This document shows positions 24,953 through 33,126 of a stretch of 64,000 nt of DNA, piece after piece. The DNA lies in NCBI GenBank assembly GCA_009379925.1, contig WHSU01000002.1, forward strand, positions 151,495 through 215,494, given 5' to 3'. How positions within the stretch are numbered: the first letter of the stretch is position 1; every line of letters begins with the position of its first letter. The stretch is from Dehalococcoidia bacterium. Its GTDB lineage: Bacteria; Chloroflexota; Dehalococcoidia; UBA2979. Made by a program: the position numbers and the translations under genes. Below the pieces are notes generated by a model, which saw only the letters and a program-made list of their open reading frames with translations, made no database searches and was not told where the DNA came from.

Positions 24953-26881
24953 TCAGCCACCCGCACCCTCGCCCTCGCCAGCCGCGATGCGCCGCACCAT
25001 CTCCGCGGCGACCTCGTAGCGGCCGAACGACGGCATGATATAGATACCCGACACGAAGTCGAGCGTGCGCGTTTCCTTGACGTGCTCCAGCGCTACCTCG
25101 AGGCCGGCGGCGGCGCCCGCCTCGCCCGCAGCGCGCATCCGGTCGCGGATGGGCGCCGGCACGACGACACCCGCCAGCTCGTTGTGGATGAACTCGGCGT
25201 GCCGCGATGACATCAGCGGCAGAACGCCGAGCAGCACCGGCACCTCGATTGGCCCGAGGCGCTCGAAGAATTCGCGCACGGTTGCCTGGTCGTAGGCCGG
25301 CTGCGTCATCAGCAGGTCCGCACCGGCGTCCAGTTTCTGGCGCACGCGCCGCAGCTCGAGGTCGACGTCGTCAGCGGTGGGGTTTGCCGCGCACGCCACG
25401 AAGAAGTCCGTGGCGCGTCCGATGGAGTTGCCGGCGAAGTCCACGCCAGCGTTCAGCCGCTTCAGCACATGGATGAACCCGATCGCGTCCACGTCCCACA
25501 CCGCCGAGGACTGCGAGGCCTCTGGCGGCGGGTCGCCGGTGAGGGCGATGATGTTGCGGATGCCCAACGCGTGCGCGCCCAGCAGGTCGGACTGCAGCGC
25601 CATCAGGTTCCGGTCGCGCGTCGTCTGGTGGATGATCGTCTCGATGCCCACCTGGCGCTCGATCTGCACCGCAAGCGACAGCGCGCTCATGCGCACGCGC
25701 GCCATGGGCGAATCGCCGATGTTGATCGCGTCGGCGCCGGCCTCATGCAGTTCGCGCGCGCCTTCCACAGCCTTGCGTGGGTTGATGCCCCGGGGCGGGT
25801 CGATTTCGACGGAGATGACGTACTTGCCCGCGGCCAGCTTGTCGCGGAGCCGCGCGTGCTCCCGCTTCGCGATCGGCTCCGCCTCGCCGCCCAGCTCCTC
25901 GGCTGCCGCCACCGAGCCGCGGGTGTCCACGGTCTCCCCGAGCGGGAGCCAGCGCGTGGCGGGCGGGGCGACCTCGACGGCCGGGCCCCTGAGGGCGCGT
26001 CGTGCGGCCGCGATGTGCTCCGGCGTGGTGCCGCAGCAGCCGCCGATGAACGCGACACCCAGGTCCTTCGCCCGCAGGGCAAAGTCCGCGAAGTAGGCAG
26101 GTGTGGAGGGATAGACGAGCTGGTCACCGGCCACGCGCGGGAGGCCGGCGTTCGGCTTCACGGCCAGCGGCGCGAAGGCCTCGTGCCCGGCCATCGCCTC
26201 CAGCATGCCGAGCGCGGCCTGCGGCCCGACGCCACAGTTGACGCCGGCCAGGTCCGCGCCCGCCTCGGTCAGCGCGCGCGCAATGTCCCGCGGCGCGTCC
26301 CCGGCCGGCGAGGTCAGCGAGCCATTGAAGTTCACCATCGCGATCACGGGGATGTCCGTGGCCGCGCGCGCCGCGCGCAACGCCGTCAGCGCCTCCTGTA
26401 GCGAGGGCATCGTCTCGATCACCAGCAGGTCCACGCCGCCTTCCAGCAGCGCACCGATCTGCTCCTCGAACGCCGCCGCCGCCTGCGCGAGCGTCCACGC
26501 GCCCACAGCCAGGTCGCGCCCGATAGGGCCAACGGAGCCCCCGATGAACACCGACGCGCCCTTGATCTCGCGCGCGTCGCGCGCCAGTTTCGCCGCCTGG
26601 AAGTTTGCGTCGCGTACCCGGTCGCCCAGCCCGTCGCGCGCCAGCAGCGAGCGGTTCGCGGTAAAGGTGTTGGTGAGGATGACGTCCGCACCGGCCTCGA
26701 TGTAGTCCTCGTGGAGCTGGCGCACGAGCGCCGGCTCATGGAGCACCGCGGCGTCGTTGCGCCCTCGCCAGCCGCGCGCACGCAGCGCCGTGCCGGTCGC
26801 GCCGTCGCCCAGCACGACGCCCCCGGCCACCGCGCGGATGAAGGGGTGCTGCATGGCCGCCGCTTCCGCCACCTCAGGCAC
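24953..26881 (-). CDS. Bifunctional homocysteine S-methyltransferase / 5,10-methylene-THF reductase
   Basis: 642 residues with two fused enzymes. Residues about 10-300 are a homocysteine S-methyltransferase barrel: GDGATGTALRARG at the start, VNCGVGP with the first zinc Cys, and IGGCCGTTPEHI with the Cys pair. Residues about 345-640 are a flavin-dependent MTHFR barrel: VISVEIDPPRGINP, IIALTGDPP and LMTQPAYDQATVREF. The same fusion is known as YitJ in Bacillus. It lacks the cobalamin and activation domains of MetH. It would reduce methylene-THF and methylate homocysteine for methionine and SAM supply. No riboswitch-like element was seen in the 14-base gap upstream. Confidence 0.92.
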   Translation of the reverse strand: MPEVAEAAAMQHPFIRAVAGGVVLGDGATGTALRARGWRGRNDAAVLHEPALVRQLHEDYIEAGADVILTNTFTANRSLLARDGLGDRVRDANFQAAKLARDAREIKGASVFIGGSVGPIGRDLAVGAWTLAQAAAAFEEQIGALLEGGVDLLVIETMPSLQEALTALRAARAATDIPVIAMVNFNGSLTSPAGDAPRDIARALTEAGADLAGVNCGVGPQAALGMLEAMAGHEAFAPLAVKPNAGLPRVAGDQLVYPSTPAYFADFALRAKDLGVAFIGGCCGTTPEHIAAARRALRGPAVEVAPPATRWLPLGETVDTRGSVAAAEELGGEAEPIAKREHARLRDKLAAGKYVISVEIDPPRGINPRKAVEGARELHEAGADAINIGDSPMARVRMSALSLAVQIERQVGIETIIHQTTRDRNLMALQSDLLGAHALGIRNIIALTGDPPPEASQSSAVWDVDAIGFIHVLKRLNAGVDFAGNSIGRATDFFVACAANPTADDVDLELRRVRQKLDAGADLLMTQPAYDQATVREFFERLGPIEVPVLLGVLPLMSSRHAEFIHNELAGVVVPAPIRDRMRAAGEAGAAAGLEVALEHVKETRTLDFVSGIYIMPSFGRYEVAAEMVRRIAAGEGEGAGG

Positions 26882-26895
26882 CTCGATAGCCGCCG

Positions 26896-27345
26896 CTAGC
26901 TCCGTGCCCGGTCGCGGCCGCGCAGGAGCAGCGCGGCACCCACGACGACGAGCAGGACCGGCCAGCTCAGCCGCATCAGCGGCCCGAAGAAGTTCACGAG
27001 GCCAAACTCGCCGACGAGCAGCAAGAGGCCGACGCCGACCAGCAGGATGCCAAACACGAACGCGGGGTCGGCACCACCAGTCGACGTCGACCGCGCGCCC
27101 GTCCCGCCTGCAGCTTGCGCGGTCGCACGGTGCTCGATCGCGTCGGAGGCGGGGGCGGGCGGCATCACGAACCAGAGCACAACGTAGATGATGACGATGC
27201 TGCCGAGGCCGAGGAAGAACGCCGCGACGAACAGCAACCGCATGAGCGTCGGGTCGAGGTCCAGGTACTCGGCGATCCCACCGGCCACGCCCCCGATGGT
27301 GCTGTCGCGGCTCCGGTGCAGCTTCCGAGGTGGGGCGTCGTTCAT
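26896..27345 (-). CDS. PspC-domain membrane protein
   Basis: 149 residues. The PspC domain occupies residues about 8-62: KLHRSRDSTIGGVAGGIAEYLDLDPTLMRLLFVAAFFLG followed by a hydrophobic helix ending in VLWFVMPPA. After a 30-residue polar linker two further membrane segments follow (AFVFGILLVGVGLLLLVGEFG and WPVLLVVVGAALLLRG), resembling the LiaF-like C-terminal part of envelope-stress proteins. It may act in membrane stress responses. The start at 27345 begins the canonical domain. Confidence 0.85.
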   Translation of the reverse strand: MNDAPPRKLHRSRDSTIGGVAGGIAEYLDLDPTLMRLLFVAAFFLGLGSIVIIYVVLWFVMPPAPASDAIEHRATAQAAGGTGARSTSTGGADPAFVFGILLVGVGLLLLVGEFGLVNFFGPLMRLSWPVLLVVVGAALLLRGRDRARS

Positions 27346-27572
27346 ACGGCCATCGTACGTCACGAGGCGGGCAGCGGCAGTCTCGTTGCCCCGAACGTCC
27401 TCGCCGCCGAGCCCGACGCGCAAGTCACCCGGTTGCCGCACGATGCAGTGACATCGGAGCGTTGGCGCCAGCACCGGCGTGTGTTCGTGCTGGGTGGAGA
27501 GGGCCGGTGGGCGAGGCTGACTAGCTACGCTGCCGATACCCGACCCCTGAGGCGCCGGGCCGCCGAGCAACG

Positions 27573-28016
27573 CTAGGCTCGCTCCTTGAGCAGCCGCTCG
27601 ATGACCTCGTAGTCGCCGTCCGAGATCTTGTGCAGGTTGCCGCGGAAGGCCATCCCGAGCTTCTTCGGGCCGAGCTTGCGCGTCTTGTCGAGGAGGTCCG
27701 TAATCTCGCGCACCTCGACGTAATGGCCTGGCTCGGGCACCACCACCGGCTTCGTCTGGATGCGGTAGGGAAAGTCCTCGTCCGGCTTCCCTTCGGACTC
27801 CAGCCCTATGTCCGAGTGGTCCTCGAAGGACTCGCCCGTCACCTCCACGATGCCGCCGAACTGGACGTCGCCGGTGAGGTAGTAGACCAGCCGGTCGCCC
27901 GGCTGCATCTCGCCGGCCTGCCGCTGACGGCTGGACTTGAACGCGCCTACATCGAACTGGCGCTTACGCAGCGCCTCGAAGTTCTCCGGCGATCCCACGA
28001 CGATCCAGGGTTGCAT
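27573..28016 (-). CDS. EVE-domain protein
   Basis: 147 residues, a single EVE (PUA-like) domain: PWIVVGSPENFEALRKR at the start (the family normally has Y/W-W-hydrophobic3-N), then MQPGDRLVYYLTGDVQFGGIVEVTG and the charged FPYRIQTKPVVV. EVE domains bind modified bases or RNA and many are linked to restriction or translation, but this protein stands alone. The ATG at 28016 follows GGAGGA at seven bases. Related sequences are annotated as predicted RNA-binding proteins; no ligand is implied here. Confidence 0.85.
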   Translation of the reverse strand: MQPWIVVGSPENFEALRKRQFDVGAFKSSRQRQAGEMQPGDRLVYYLTGDVQFGGIVEVTGESFEDHSDIGLESEGKPDEDFPYRIQTKPVVVPEPGHYVEVREITDLLDKTRKLGPKKLGMAFRGNLHKISDGDYEVIERLLKERA

Positions 28017-28123
28017 CGGGCGTCCTCCTCCGCGCTCTCCGCCGCAGGCAGGGCCTCCGTGCGGCGCCCCACGAGGATACCCCAGCGGTCCCAGCGCCAT
28101 CGAGCGGCGCCCCGCGCGGACAC

Positions 28124-28154
28124 GAAGAAGCCCCGCTGGACGGCGGGGCTCTTC
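28124..28154 (-). terminator. Rho-independent-like terminator of the Fe-S carrier gene
   Basis: AGCCCCGC and GCGGGGCT (28129-28136 and 28143-28150) form a perfect eight-base stem. On the minus strand it is followed by TCTTCG, a weak pyrimidine tract. It lies 26 bases beyond the stop of the A-type carrier gene at 28176. Confidence 0.65.
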
Positions 28155-28175
28155 GGATTCAGGGTGCCCCTGTCG

Positions 28176-28601
28176 CTAGTGGCAGGGACGAGGCGTGCCG
28201 GCCGAGCCGGCGGCCTGGAACGACGACCCGCAGGCGCAGGAGGAGGTGGCGTTCGGGTTGTAGATGGTGAACCCGGACTTCATCAGGTCCTCGACGTAGT
28301 CGATCTCCGCGCCCGAGATCATCGGGATGGAGTCTTCGTCGACGACGATGCGGACGCCCTCGAGGCCGTCCACCACCTGGTCGTCGGACTCGACCGCGTC
28401 GGCGATTGCCATGCCGTACTGGTAGCCGGAACACCCGCCGCCGACGACGAACACGCGGAGCATGCCCTCGTCGTGGCCCTTCTCGGCCAGGAGCTGCTTC
28501 GCCTTGACGGCGGCGCGCTCGGTGATGGTGATCGATACGGCCGGCTTAGCCGGCGGCGCCTGCTTGCCGAGGGTCGGGCCCATACCTGCGAGCATCGTCA
28601 T
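28176..28601 (-). CDS. A-type iron-sulfur carrier protein (IscA/SufA/ErpA family)
   Basis: 141 residues. The three ligand cysteines of the family are present: GGGCSGYQYGM in the middle and SSCACGSSF at the C-terminus. The core spans about residues 20-130, with a 25-residue hydrophobic/Pro-rich N-terminus and an extra C-terminal tail (QAAGSAGTPRPCH) that adds a fourth Cys. It delivers Fe-S clusters to apo-proteins. The ATG at 28601 is eight bases after AGAGAGG. It lies next to a SufR-like regulator and a cysteine desulfurase, a dispersed Fe-S cluster assembly locus. Confidence 0.93.
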   Translation of the reverse strand: MTMLAGMGPTLGKQAPPAKPAVSITITERAAVKAKQLLAEKGHDEGMLRVFVVGGGCSGYQYGMAIADAVESDDQVVDGLEGVRIVVDEDSIPMISGAEIDYVEDLMKSGFTIYNPNATSSCACGSSFQAAGSAGTPRPCH

Positions 28602-28767
28602 CTGGTGCACCTCTCTGCTGCGTCCTCGCCGAGTGGCGCGCGCACCGTATCACACGGCCGGCAGCACACCCTGGTCTGTCCACACCATGATAGTCGGCAC
28701 GCGAAGGCCCGTCCATTACGAAGGTCAACACTTCGCAAACGGCCGTCACCGGTGCTGAGACCGATCC

Positions 28768-29484
28768 TCAGCCGCTGACACCGCCCCCGGATGCGCTGCC
28801 GTCCGAGGCGAAGGGGCTACCGATGCGAATCTCGTACCCGCAGTAGAATTCGTGCGGGACCGCCTCGGGAGGCAGAGCGTGGACGGGCTGGCCGAGCACG
28901 CCTTCGAGCATCCGGCGGTCGTGATCGCAGGCGCGGCGGGCATGCTGCTCCTCCCCACCCACGAGGCGCAGGCAGGGGCAGCCCCGGCCGAGCAGCTGGA
29001 TCCCGGTGGCCACGGTCGCAACCTCGAAGTCGAGTCCCTCTTCCGCCACGAGGGCCGCCATCGAGCGCACGCGCGCCTCCAGCGTGTCGCCGGACACCCG
29101 AGGGGCGTACTCCCTCGCCACGCGCTGCGCCATGCGCTCGAACACCAGGTCCGCGATCTGCGTGCCGCTGCGTCCGGCTGTCTCGTCACCATCGAGGCCC
29201 GCGATCGCCTCGACCAGGCGCCGCGTGAGGCGCACGTACTGGTGGGGGAACAGCTCGGCGCCGGCCTCGGTCAGGTGGAAGATGTGCTTCGGGCGGCCCG
29301 TGCCACCTCGGACCTGCGAGACGGAGACGTAGCTGTCACGTAGCAGGACATCCAGGTGGCGGCGCACGGTGGCGCCGGCGAGCCCGAGTTCCTGCGCTAG
29401 CTCATCGACGGCGATCCCCTCGCGTCGCCTGAGGATCGCGAGGATCTCGCTGCGGGTGCCCTCGATACGTCCGGTGTTCGGCAT
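28768..29484 (-). CDS. SufR-like transcriptional regulator of iron-sulfur assembly
   Basis: 238 residues. The N-terminal 75 residues are a DeoR/ArsR-type winged helix: RSEILAILRRREGIAVDELAQELG, GATVRRHLDVLLRDSYV and GRPKHIFHLTEAG. The C-terminal sensor domain ends with GCPCLRL, RRACDHDRRM and FYCGYEIRIG, the cysteine spacing that holds a [4Fe-4S] cluster in SufR repressors. Its position next to an A-type carrier and divergent from a cysteine desulfurase supports the role. A TGC-TATCGT extended -10 lies eight bases before the start, so the mRNA is probably leaderless. It could be a related DeoR-type sensor with another cofactor. Confidence 0.82.
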   Translation of the reverse strand: MPNTGRIEGTRSEILAILRRREGIAVDELAQELGLAGATVRRHLDVLLRDSYVSVSQVRGGTGRPKHIFHLTEAGAELFPHQYVRLTRRLVEAIAGLDGDETAGRSGTQIADLVFERMAQRVAREYAPRVSGDTLEARVRSMAALVAEEGLDFEVATVATGIQLLGRGCPCLRLVGGEEQHARRACDHDRRMLEGVLGQPVHALPPEAVPHEFYCGYEIRIGSPFASDGSASGGGVSG

Positions 29485-29492
29485 CGGAATCC

Positions 29493-29501
29493 ACGATAGC
29501 A
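29493..29501 (-). promoter_or_regulatory. Extended -10 promoter of the SufR-like gene
   Basis: TGC-TATCGT (minus strand) lies eight bases upstream of the ATG at 29484, so transcription would begin at or next to the start codon. The GTTTGC palindrome covers the region just upstream of it, consistent with control by a bound repressor. Confidence 0.5.
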
Positions 29502-29511
29502 GGTTTCGCGC

Positions 29512-29525
29512 GTTTGCCAGCAAAC
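29512..29525. promoter_or_regulatory. Palindrome 1, candidate SufR-type operator
   Basis: GTTTGC-CA-GCAAAC is a perfect 14-base inverted repeat in the divergent region between the SufR-like regulator and the cysteine desulfurase. It lies next to the regulator's -10 element. Operator function is inferred from position and symmetry. Confidence 0.5.
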
Positions 29526-29537
29526 AACGTGAAAAAG

Positions 29538-29553
29538 CGGCTTGAGCAAGCCG
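29538..29553. promoter_or_regulatory. Palindrome 2, candidate operator
   Basis: CGGCTTG-AG-CAAGCCG is a perfect 16-base inverted repeat whose centre is 27 bases from that of palindrome 1. Arms of the two palindromes share the pattern (G)CTTG / TTTGC only loosely, so they may bind different proteins or the same one with different affinity. No T-run follows, so it is not an obvious terminator. Confidence 0.45.
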
Positions 29554-29628
29554 GATCAGCAGCGGCGAACTTTCAACAGGGTGTCCCGAGCTATCGAGCC
29601 ACCCAGCCAGTAGCGGAGCGCGCTGCGC

Positions 29629-29634
29629 TATCCT
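29629..29634 (+). promoter_or_regulatory. -10 hexamer next to the cysteine desulfurase start
   Basis: TATCCT lies six bases upstream of the ATG at 29641, with no Shine-Dalgarno site between. This spacing fits a leaderless transcript. No convincing -35 hexamer was found. Confidence 0.4.
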
Positions 29635-29640
29635 CGATGC

Positions 29641-30897
29641 ATGACGACTGAGTCCGCGCCCGGGCGCGCGATGCCCGCCGACCGCATCTACCTGGACCAC
29701 GCCGCCACGACGCCCCCCGACCTGGCGGTCGTCGAGGCGATGCTGCCCTACCTCACCGAGCGCTGGCACAACCCATCCTCGATTTATGTCGAGGCGCAGG
29801 CTACCCGCCACGCCATCGATGAGGCGCGCGCGACCGTGGCCCGGGCCGTCGGCGCGGGGCCCGAGGAGATCGTGTTTACCTCGGGCGGGTCGGAGTCGGA
29901 CAGTCTGGCATTGCGCGGTGTGCTCGCGGCATCGACGCGGCGTGGCAAGCACCTGGTGACGAGCGCGGTGGAGCACCACGCGGTGCTGGACAGCGCCGAG
30001 CAACTCGAGCGCGAAGGGCTCGCCGAGGTGACCGTGCTGCCGGTCGACCGCGAGGGGCGCGTCGACCCGGTGGCCGTCGAGGCGGTGGTGCGCGACGACA
30101 CCGTGCTGGTCTCGGTGATGCACGCCAACAACGAGGTCGGCGCGCTCAACGACATCGCCGAGATCGCCCGGCGGGTGCACGAGCGGAACCCGCACACCGT
30201 GGTGCACACGGACGCCGTCCAGTCCGCGGCGCACCTCGGTGTGAACGTCGACCGCCTCGGCATCGACCTGATGACCTTCACGGCGCACAAGATGTACGGA
30301 CCTCGCGGCGCTGGCGCGCTCTACGTGCGCCCGGGCACGCCACTGTCACCGCAGATTCTCGGCGGGACGCAGGAGCGACGGCTACGCGCCGGCACCGAGG
30401 ACACGGCCGCCATCGCCGGCTTTGCCCGCGCGATCGCGCTCGCGAGCGAACGTCGTGAGGCGGACCTCACGCACGAGCGTCACCTGCAGCAGCGGCTGAT
30501 CGAGGACCTGCCGCGCCGCATCCCGATGCTTGGCATCACCGGCCCGCGGGACCTCGACCGACGGCTGCCGGGCAACGTCTCGTGCGTGGTGGCGTACGTG
30601 GAGGGCGAGTCGATCTTGCTGGCGCTCGACCTCGCGGGCGTCGCCGCCTCCTCGGGCTCCGCGTGTACGACCGGATCCGTCGAGCCAAGCCACGTCCTCG
30701 TCGCGATGGGCGTGCCGGCCGAACTCGCGCGCGGCTCGCTGCGCTTCACGCTCGGACGCGGCAATACCGAGGCCGACGTCGAGCGCCTGCTCGAAGTGCT
30801 GCCGCCGATCGTGCAGCGCCTGCGCGCCCTGAGCCCCGTGCCCACCACCGAGGCGCCGCCCGAGTACCTGCCCTGGCTGGAGGGCGTCCCAGCCTAG
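29641..30897 (+). CDS. Cysteine desulfurase (NifS/IscS family)
   Basis: PLP enzyme that takes sulfur from cysteine for Fe-S cluster and thio-cofactor synthesis. 418 residues. [12 protein letters not shown] opens the fold; [13 protein letters not shown] and VEHHAVLD line the PLP; the lysine is in [16 protein letters not shown]; the mobile loop with the active Cys is [17 protein letters not shown]. The long loop and sequence type fit class I NifS/IscS. It is divergent from the SufR-like regulator and followed by nuoB. No dedicated scaffold (IscU or SufU) lies in the window. Confidence 0.94.
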   Translation: MTTESAPGRAMPADRIYLDHAATTPPDLAVVEAMLPYLTERWHNPSSIYVEAQATRHAIDEARATVARAVGAGPEEIVFTSGGSESDSLALRGVLAASTRRGKHLVTSAVEHHAVLDSAEQLEREGLAEVTVLPVDREGRVDPVAVEAVVRDDTVLVSVMHANNEVGALNDIAEIARRVHERNPHTVVHTDAVQSAAHLGVNVDRLGIDLMTFTAHKMYGPRGAGALYVRPGTPLSPQILGGTQERRLRAGTEDTAAIAGFARAIALASERREADLTHERHLQQRLIEDLPRRIPMLGITGPRDLDRRLPGNVSCVVAYVEGESILLALDLAGVAASSGSACTTGSVEPSHVLVAMGVPAELARGSLRFTLGRGNTEADVERLLEVLPPIVQRLRALSPVPTTEAPPEYLPWLEGVPA

Positions 30898-30989
30898 CAA
30901 GGCGCGCTCACGTCCTGTTCGAGGTTTGTCCGCGGATCGGCGACGCGATACCATCGCCGCGACCGACACTTCCGAAGCGGGGGCTTACT

Positions 30990-31691
30990 TTGACCAGCGC
31001 ACACCCTGACGTTGCCCTGCCGCACCCACTCCTCGGTGACCGCGGCCGCGACCAGGCCGCCGTCGAGGAGGAAGTACGCAAGAACGTCCTGGTGACGTCT
31101 GTGGACGGCATCCTGAACTGGGCGCGTGCCTCGTCGCTGTGGCCGGCCATGTTCGGCCTTGCGTGCTGCGCGATCGAGATGATCGCGTCGGCCAGCTCGC
31201 GCTACGACATCGCCCGCTTCGGGTCCGAGGTGTTCCGCGCCTCGCCTCGGCAGGCGGACCTGATGATCGTGGCGGGGACGGTCACCTGGAAGATGGCGCC
31301 GGTCGTGCGCCGCATCTACCTGCAGATGGCCGAGCCGAAGTGGGTCATCTCCATGGGCGGCTGCGCCACCATGGGCGGCCCGTTCGCCTTCGCGTACTCG
31401 GTGCTCCCCGGCGTCAACCTCGTTACCCCGGTCGATGTGTACGTGCCGGGTTGCCCGCCGCGGCCGGAGTCGCTGCTGCAGGCGCTGATCATGCTGCAGG
31501 ACAAGATCAAGCACTACGAGGTGACCGGGCAGCGTGAGCGGCCGGAGCCGAACGGCGACTTTTCCCCGTACCTGCCGGAGGGCGACCCGATCCGGCGTGA
31601 GCTGGAGTCGCTCTTCCCGCCCTACCCGGGCCTCGACGACCCGGACCGCACCTCGGGCGGTGTCTCGCTCACCGGCTACGCAAAGCACTAG
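30990..31691 (+). CDS. nuoB: NADH-quinone oxidoreductase subunit B
   Basis: Carries the terminal [4Fe-4S] cluster N2 of complex I. The 233-residue protein has the full motif set: [32 protein letters not shown] with two ligand Cys, [14 protein letters not shown] with the third, and [16 protein letters not shown] with the fourth. It is about 50 residues longer than typical at the C-terminus. The best start is TTG at 30990 behind a G-rich stretch. No other complex I gene is nearby; it follows the cysteine desulfurase by 92 bases. A strong terminator follows. Confidence 0.93.
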   Translation: MTSAHPDVALPHPLLGDRGRDQAAVEEEVRKNVLVTSVDGILNWARASSLWPAMFGLACCAIEMIASASSRYDIARFGSEVFRASPRQADLMIVAGTVTWKMAPVVRRIYLQMAEPKWVISMGGCATMGGPFAFAYSVLPGVNLVTPVDVYVPGCPPRPESLLQALIMLQDKIKHYEVTGQRERPEPNGDFSPYLPEGDPIRRELESLFPPYPGLDDPDRTSGGVSLTGYAKH

Positions 31692-31716
31692 CCCGCCCGT
31701 GCATCGACGCGAACGC

Positions 31717-31745
31717 GAAGGCCGCCCGTGGGCGGCCTTCTTTGT
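31717..31745 (+). terminator. Rho-independent terminator after nuoB
   Basis: GAAGGCCGCCC (31717-31727) pairs with GGGCGGCCTTC (31730-31740) over 11 bases and is followed by TTTGT. It lies 25 bases after the nuoB stop and separates nuoB from sodN. Confidence 0.8.
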
Positions 31746-31925
31746 CGTGCCGCGGCAGCATCGGCGGTTTGACAGCCTCAGCCGGCCCGCGCAACATCGG
31801 GCGGAACGGTCCGGCGCTCGGCCGCACTCGTGCGGGCGGCCTCGAGCGACCGACCGGCGACGGACGCGCGCCCGCGCGAGCGCGCCGGATCCACCCGGCA
31901 ACCAGGCAATGGCGAGGAGACAGGC

Positions 31926-32357
31926 TTGAACATTCGAAACACCATTGAAGCGTGGCTGCGGCCCGGCGAGGTCGGCCACGCACACTGCGACCTCCCGTGC
32001 GGCGTCTACGACCCGGCGCAGGCGCGCGTGGAGGCGGAGTCCGTGCGCGCGATCCAGGAGCGCTACCAGAAGGCCGCCGAGATGAAGAGCGGCACCGAGT
32101 CCGTGGAGGACTACCAGAGCCGCTGTCTGGGCATCAAAGAGGAGCGCGCCGACCTGGTGAAGCACCACCTGTGGGTGCTCTGGACGGACTACTTCAAGCC
32201 GAACCACCTGGAGCAGTACCCACAGCTCCACGAGCTGTTCTGGAATGCCACGAAGGAGGCGGGCCTGGCGAAGAAGTCGCAGGACCCGGGGCAGGGCCAG
32301 AAACTGCTGGACCAGATCGCGGAGATCGACAAGATCTTCTGGGAGACCAAGAAGTAG
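31926..32357 (+). CDS. sodN: Nickel superoxide dismutase
   Basis: Converts superoxide to peroxide and oxygen with a single Ni ion. The nickel hook is intact: HCDLPCGVYDPAQAR, giving His1, Cys2 and Cys6 of the mature enzyme and the conserved Tyr. The rest aligns throughout with actinobacterial NiSOD (KHHLWVLWTDYFKPNHLE, then LDQIAEIDKIFWETKK at the C-terminus). 143 residues, including a propeptide of 19 ending GEVGHA that must be removed to expose His1. The start is TTG at 31926, six bases after GGAGGAGA-like sequence. The maturation protease sodX follows. Confidence 0.96.
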   Translation: MNIRNTIEAWLRPGEVGHAHCDLPCGVYDPAQARVEAESVRAIQERYQKAAEMKSGTESVEDYQSRCLGIKEERADLVKHHLWVLWTDYFKPNHLEQYPQLHELFWNATKEAGLAKKSQDPGQGQKLLDQIAEIDKIFWETKK

Positions 32358-32442
32358 CAGCAGGAGCGCCCCACCCCTGCCCTCGCCCGTAGCGGAGGCG
32401 CAGGAAGTCCTCTGGTGAGGCCCGACTGACCGAGGAGACACC

Positions 32443-33090
32443 ATGCGGCGGCTGCGGCCCGCGTTCGCGCTGGCGGCGGCCGCCGCTTCGTTGGTCGCCG
32501 CGGCCATCGCCCTCCTCGCGCGCTGGCTGAGGGGGCGTCTCTACCGCGTCGAGGTGGCGGGGCCGAGCATGCTGCCCGCGCTCCATCCCGGCGACTACCT
32601 GGTCGTCCGGCGCGGCGCGCCGCCTCGAGGAGGCACTGCCTTCGGACGTATCGTGGCTACGCGTGACGACGGCGGACGGCTGCTGCTCAAGCGCATCGTG
32701 GGGTTGCCCGGAGAATCGTTGCGTGTGGGACGGGCCGTGCAGGTGAACCGCCGCGTGCTCGTCGAGCCGTACGCGCTGGGCGAAGGGGGGGCCGGAGACT
32801 ACCGAGGCGTGAACCGCCTGGGAGACGACGAGTACATCCTGCTGGGCGACAACCGCGCCGCCTCCACGGACAGCCGCCACTTCGGCGCGGTCTCCCTCGC
32901 GGACATCGAAGGCGAGGTGGTGCTGCGATACTGGCCGCCGGAGCGCTTCGGCCGGCTGCGCCGGCCGCGACGCGAACTGGCCGGCCGCGTGGAAACAGGC
33001 GACGACGCCTCGGGCATCGTCGGCGGACCCGGGCGGCCCGCGGGGCCGCTGCGTGGGACCGGCACTGGGGGCGAATCAGGGAATCCCTGA
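32443..33090 (+). CDS. sodX: Nickel-type SOD maturation protease, signal peptidase I-like (S26)
   Basis: Cleaves the sodN propeptide to create the Ni-binding N-terminus. 215 residues with one N-terminal membrane segment (FALAAAAASLVAAAIALLA), then the S26 core: VAGPSMLPALHPGDYLVV with the catalytic Ser, LLLKRIVGLPGESL with the catalytic Lys, and LLGDNRAASTDSRHFG, the conserved box E. The last 45 residues are Gly/Arg/Pro-rich and not part of the fold. It lies 85 bases after sodN, matching the conserved sodN-sodX order. Confidence 0.9.
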   Translation: MRRLRPAFALAAAAASLVAAAIALLARWLRGRLYRVEVAGPSMLPALHPGDYLVVRRGAPPRGGTAFGRIVATRDDGGRLLLKRIVGLPGESLRVGRAVQVNRRVLVEPYALGEGGAGDYRGVNRLGDDEYILLGDNRAASTDSRHFGAVSLADIEGEVVLRYWPPERFGRLRRPRRELAGRVETGDDASGIVGGPGRPAGPLRGTGTGGESGNP

Positions 33091-33121
33091 GTGTCAGGCG
33101 GCCGTCAGACGCCCGACACTC
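33089..33121. other. Inverted repeat spanning the sodX stop and HDOD leader
   Basis: Arms 33089-33100 and 33110-33121 (12 bases, one mismatch) flank a nine-base loop. The left arm includes the last two bases of the sodX stop codon. No T-run follows, so it may be a weak terminator, an mRNA 3' end or an operator for the next gene. Confidence 0.45.
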
Positions 33122-33126
33122 CACGT

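Noticed and set aside
24953..26895. Cobalamin or SAM riboswitch upstream of the homocysteine methyltransferase gene
   Set aside because: Only 14 bases separate it from the upstream gene and no riboswitch core is visible; the enzyme is also of the cobalamin-independent fused type.
30894..32507. Long minus-strand frame opposite nuoB and sodN
   Set aside because: The plus-strand genes are clear family members with intact motifs; the opposite frame shows no recognisable domain.
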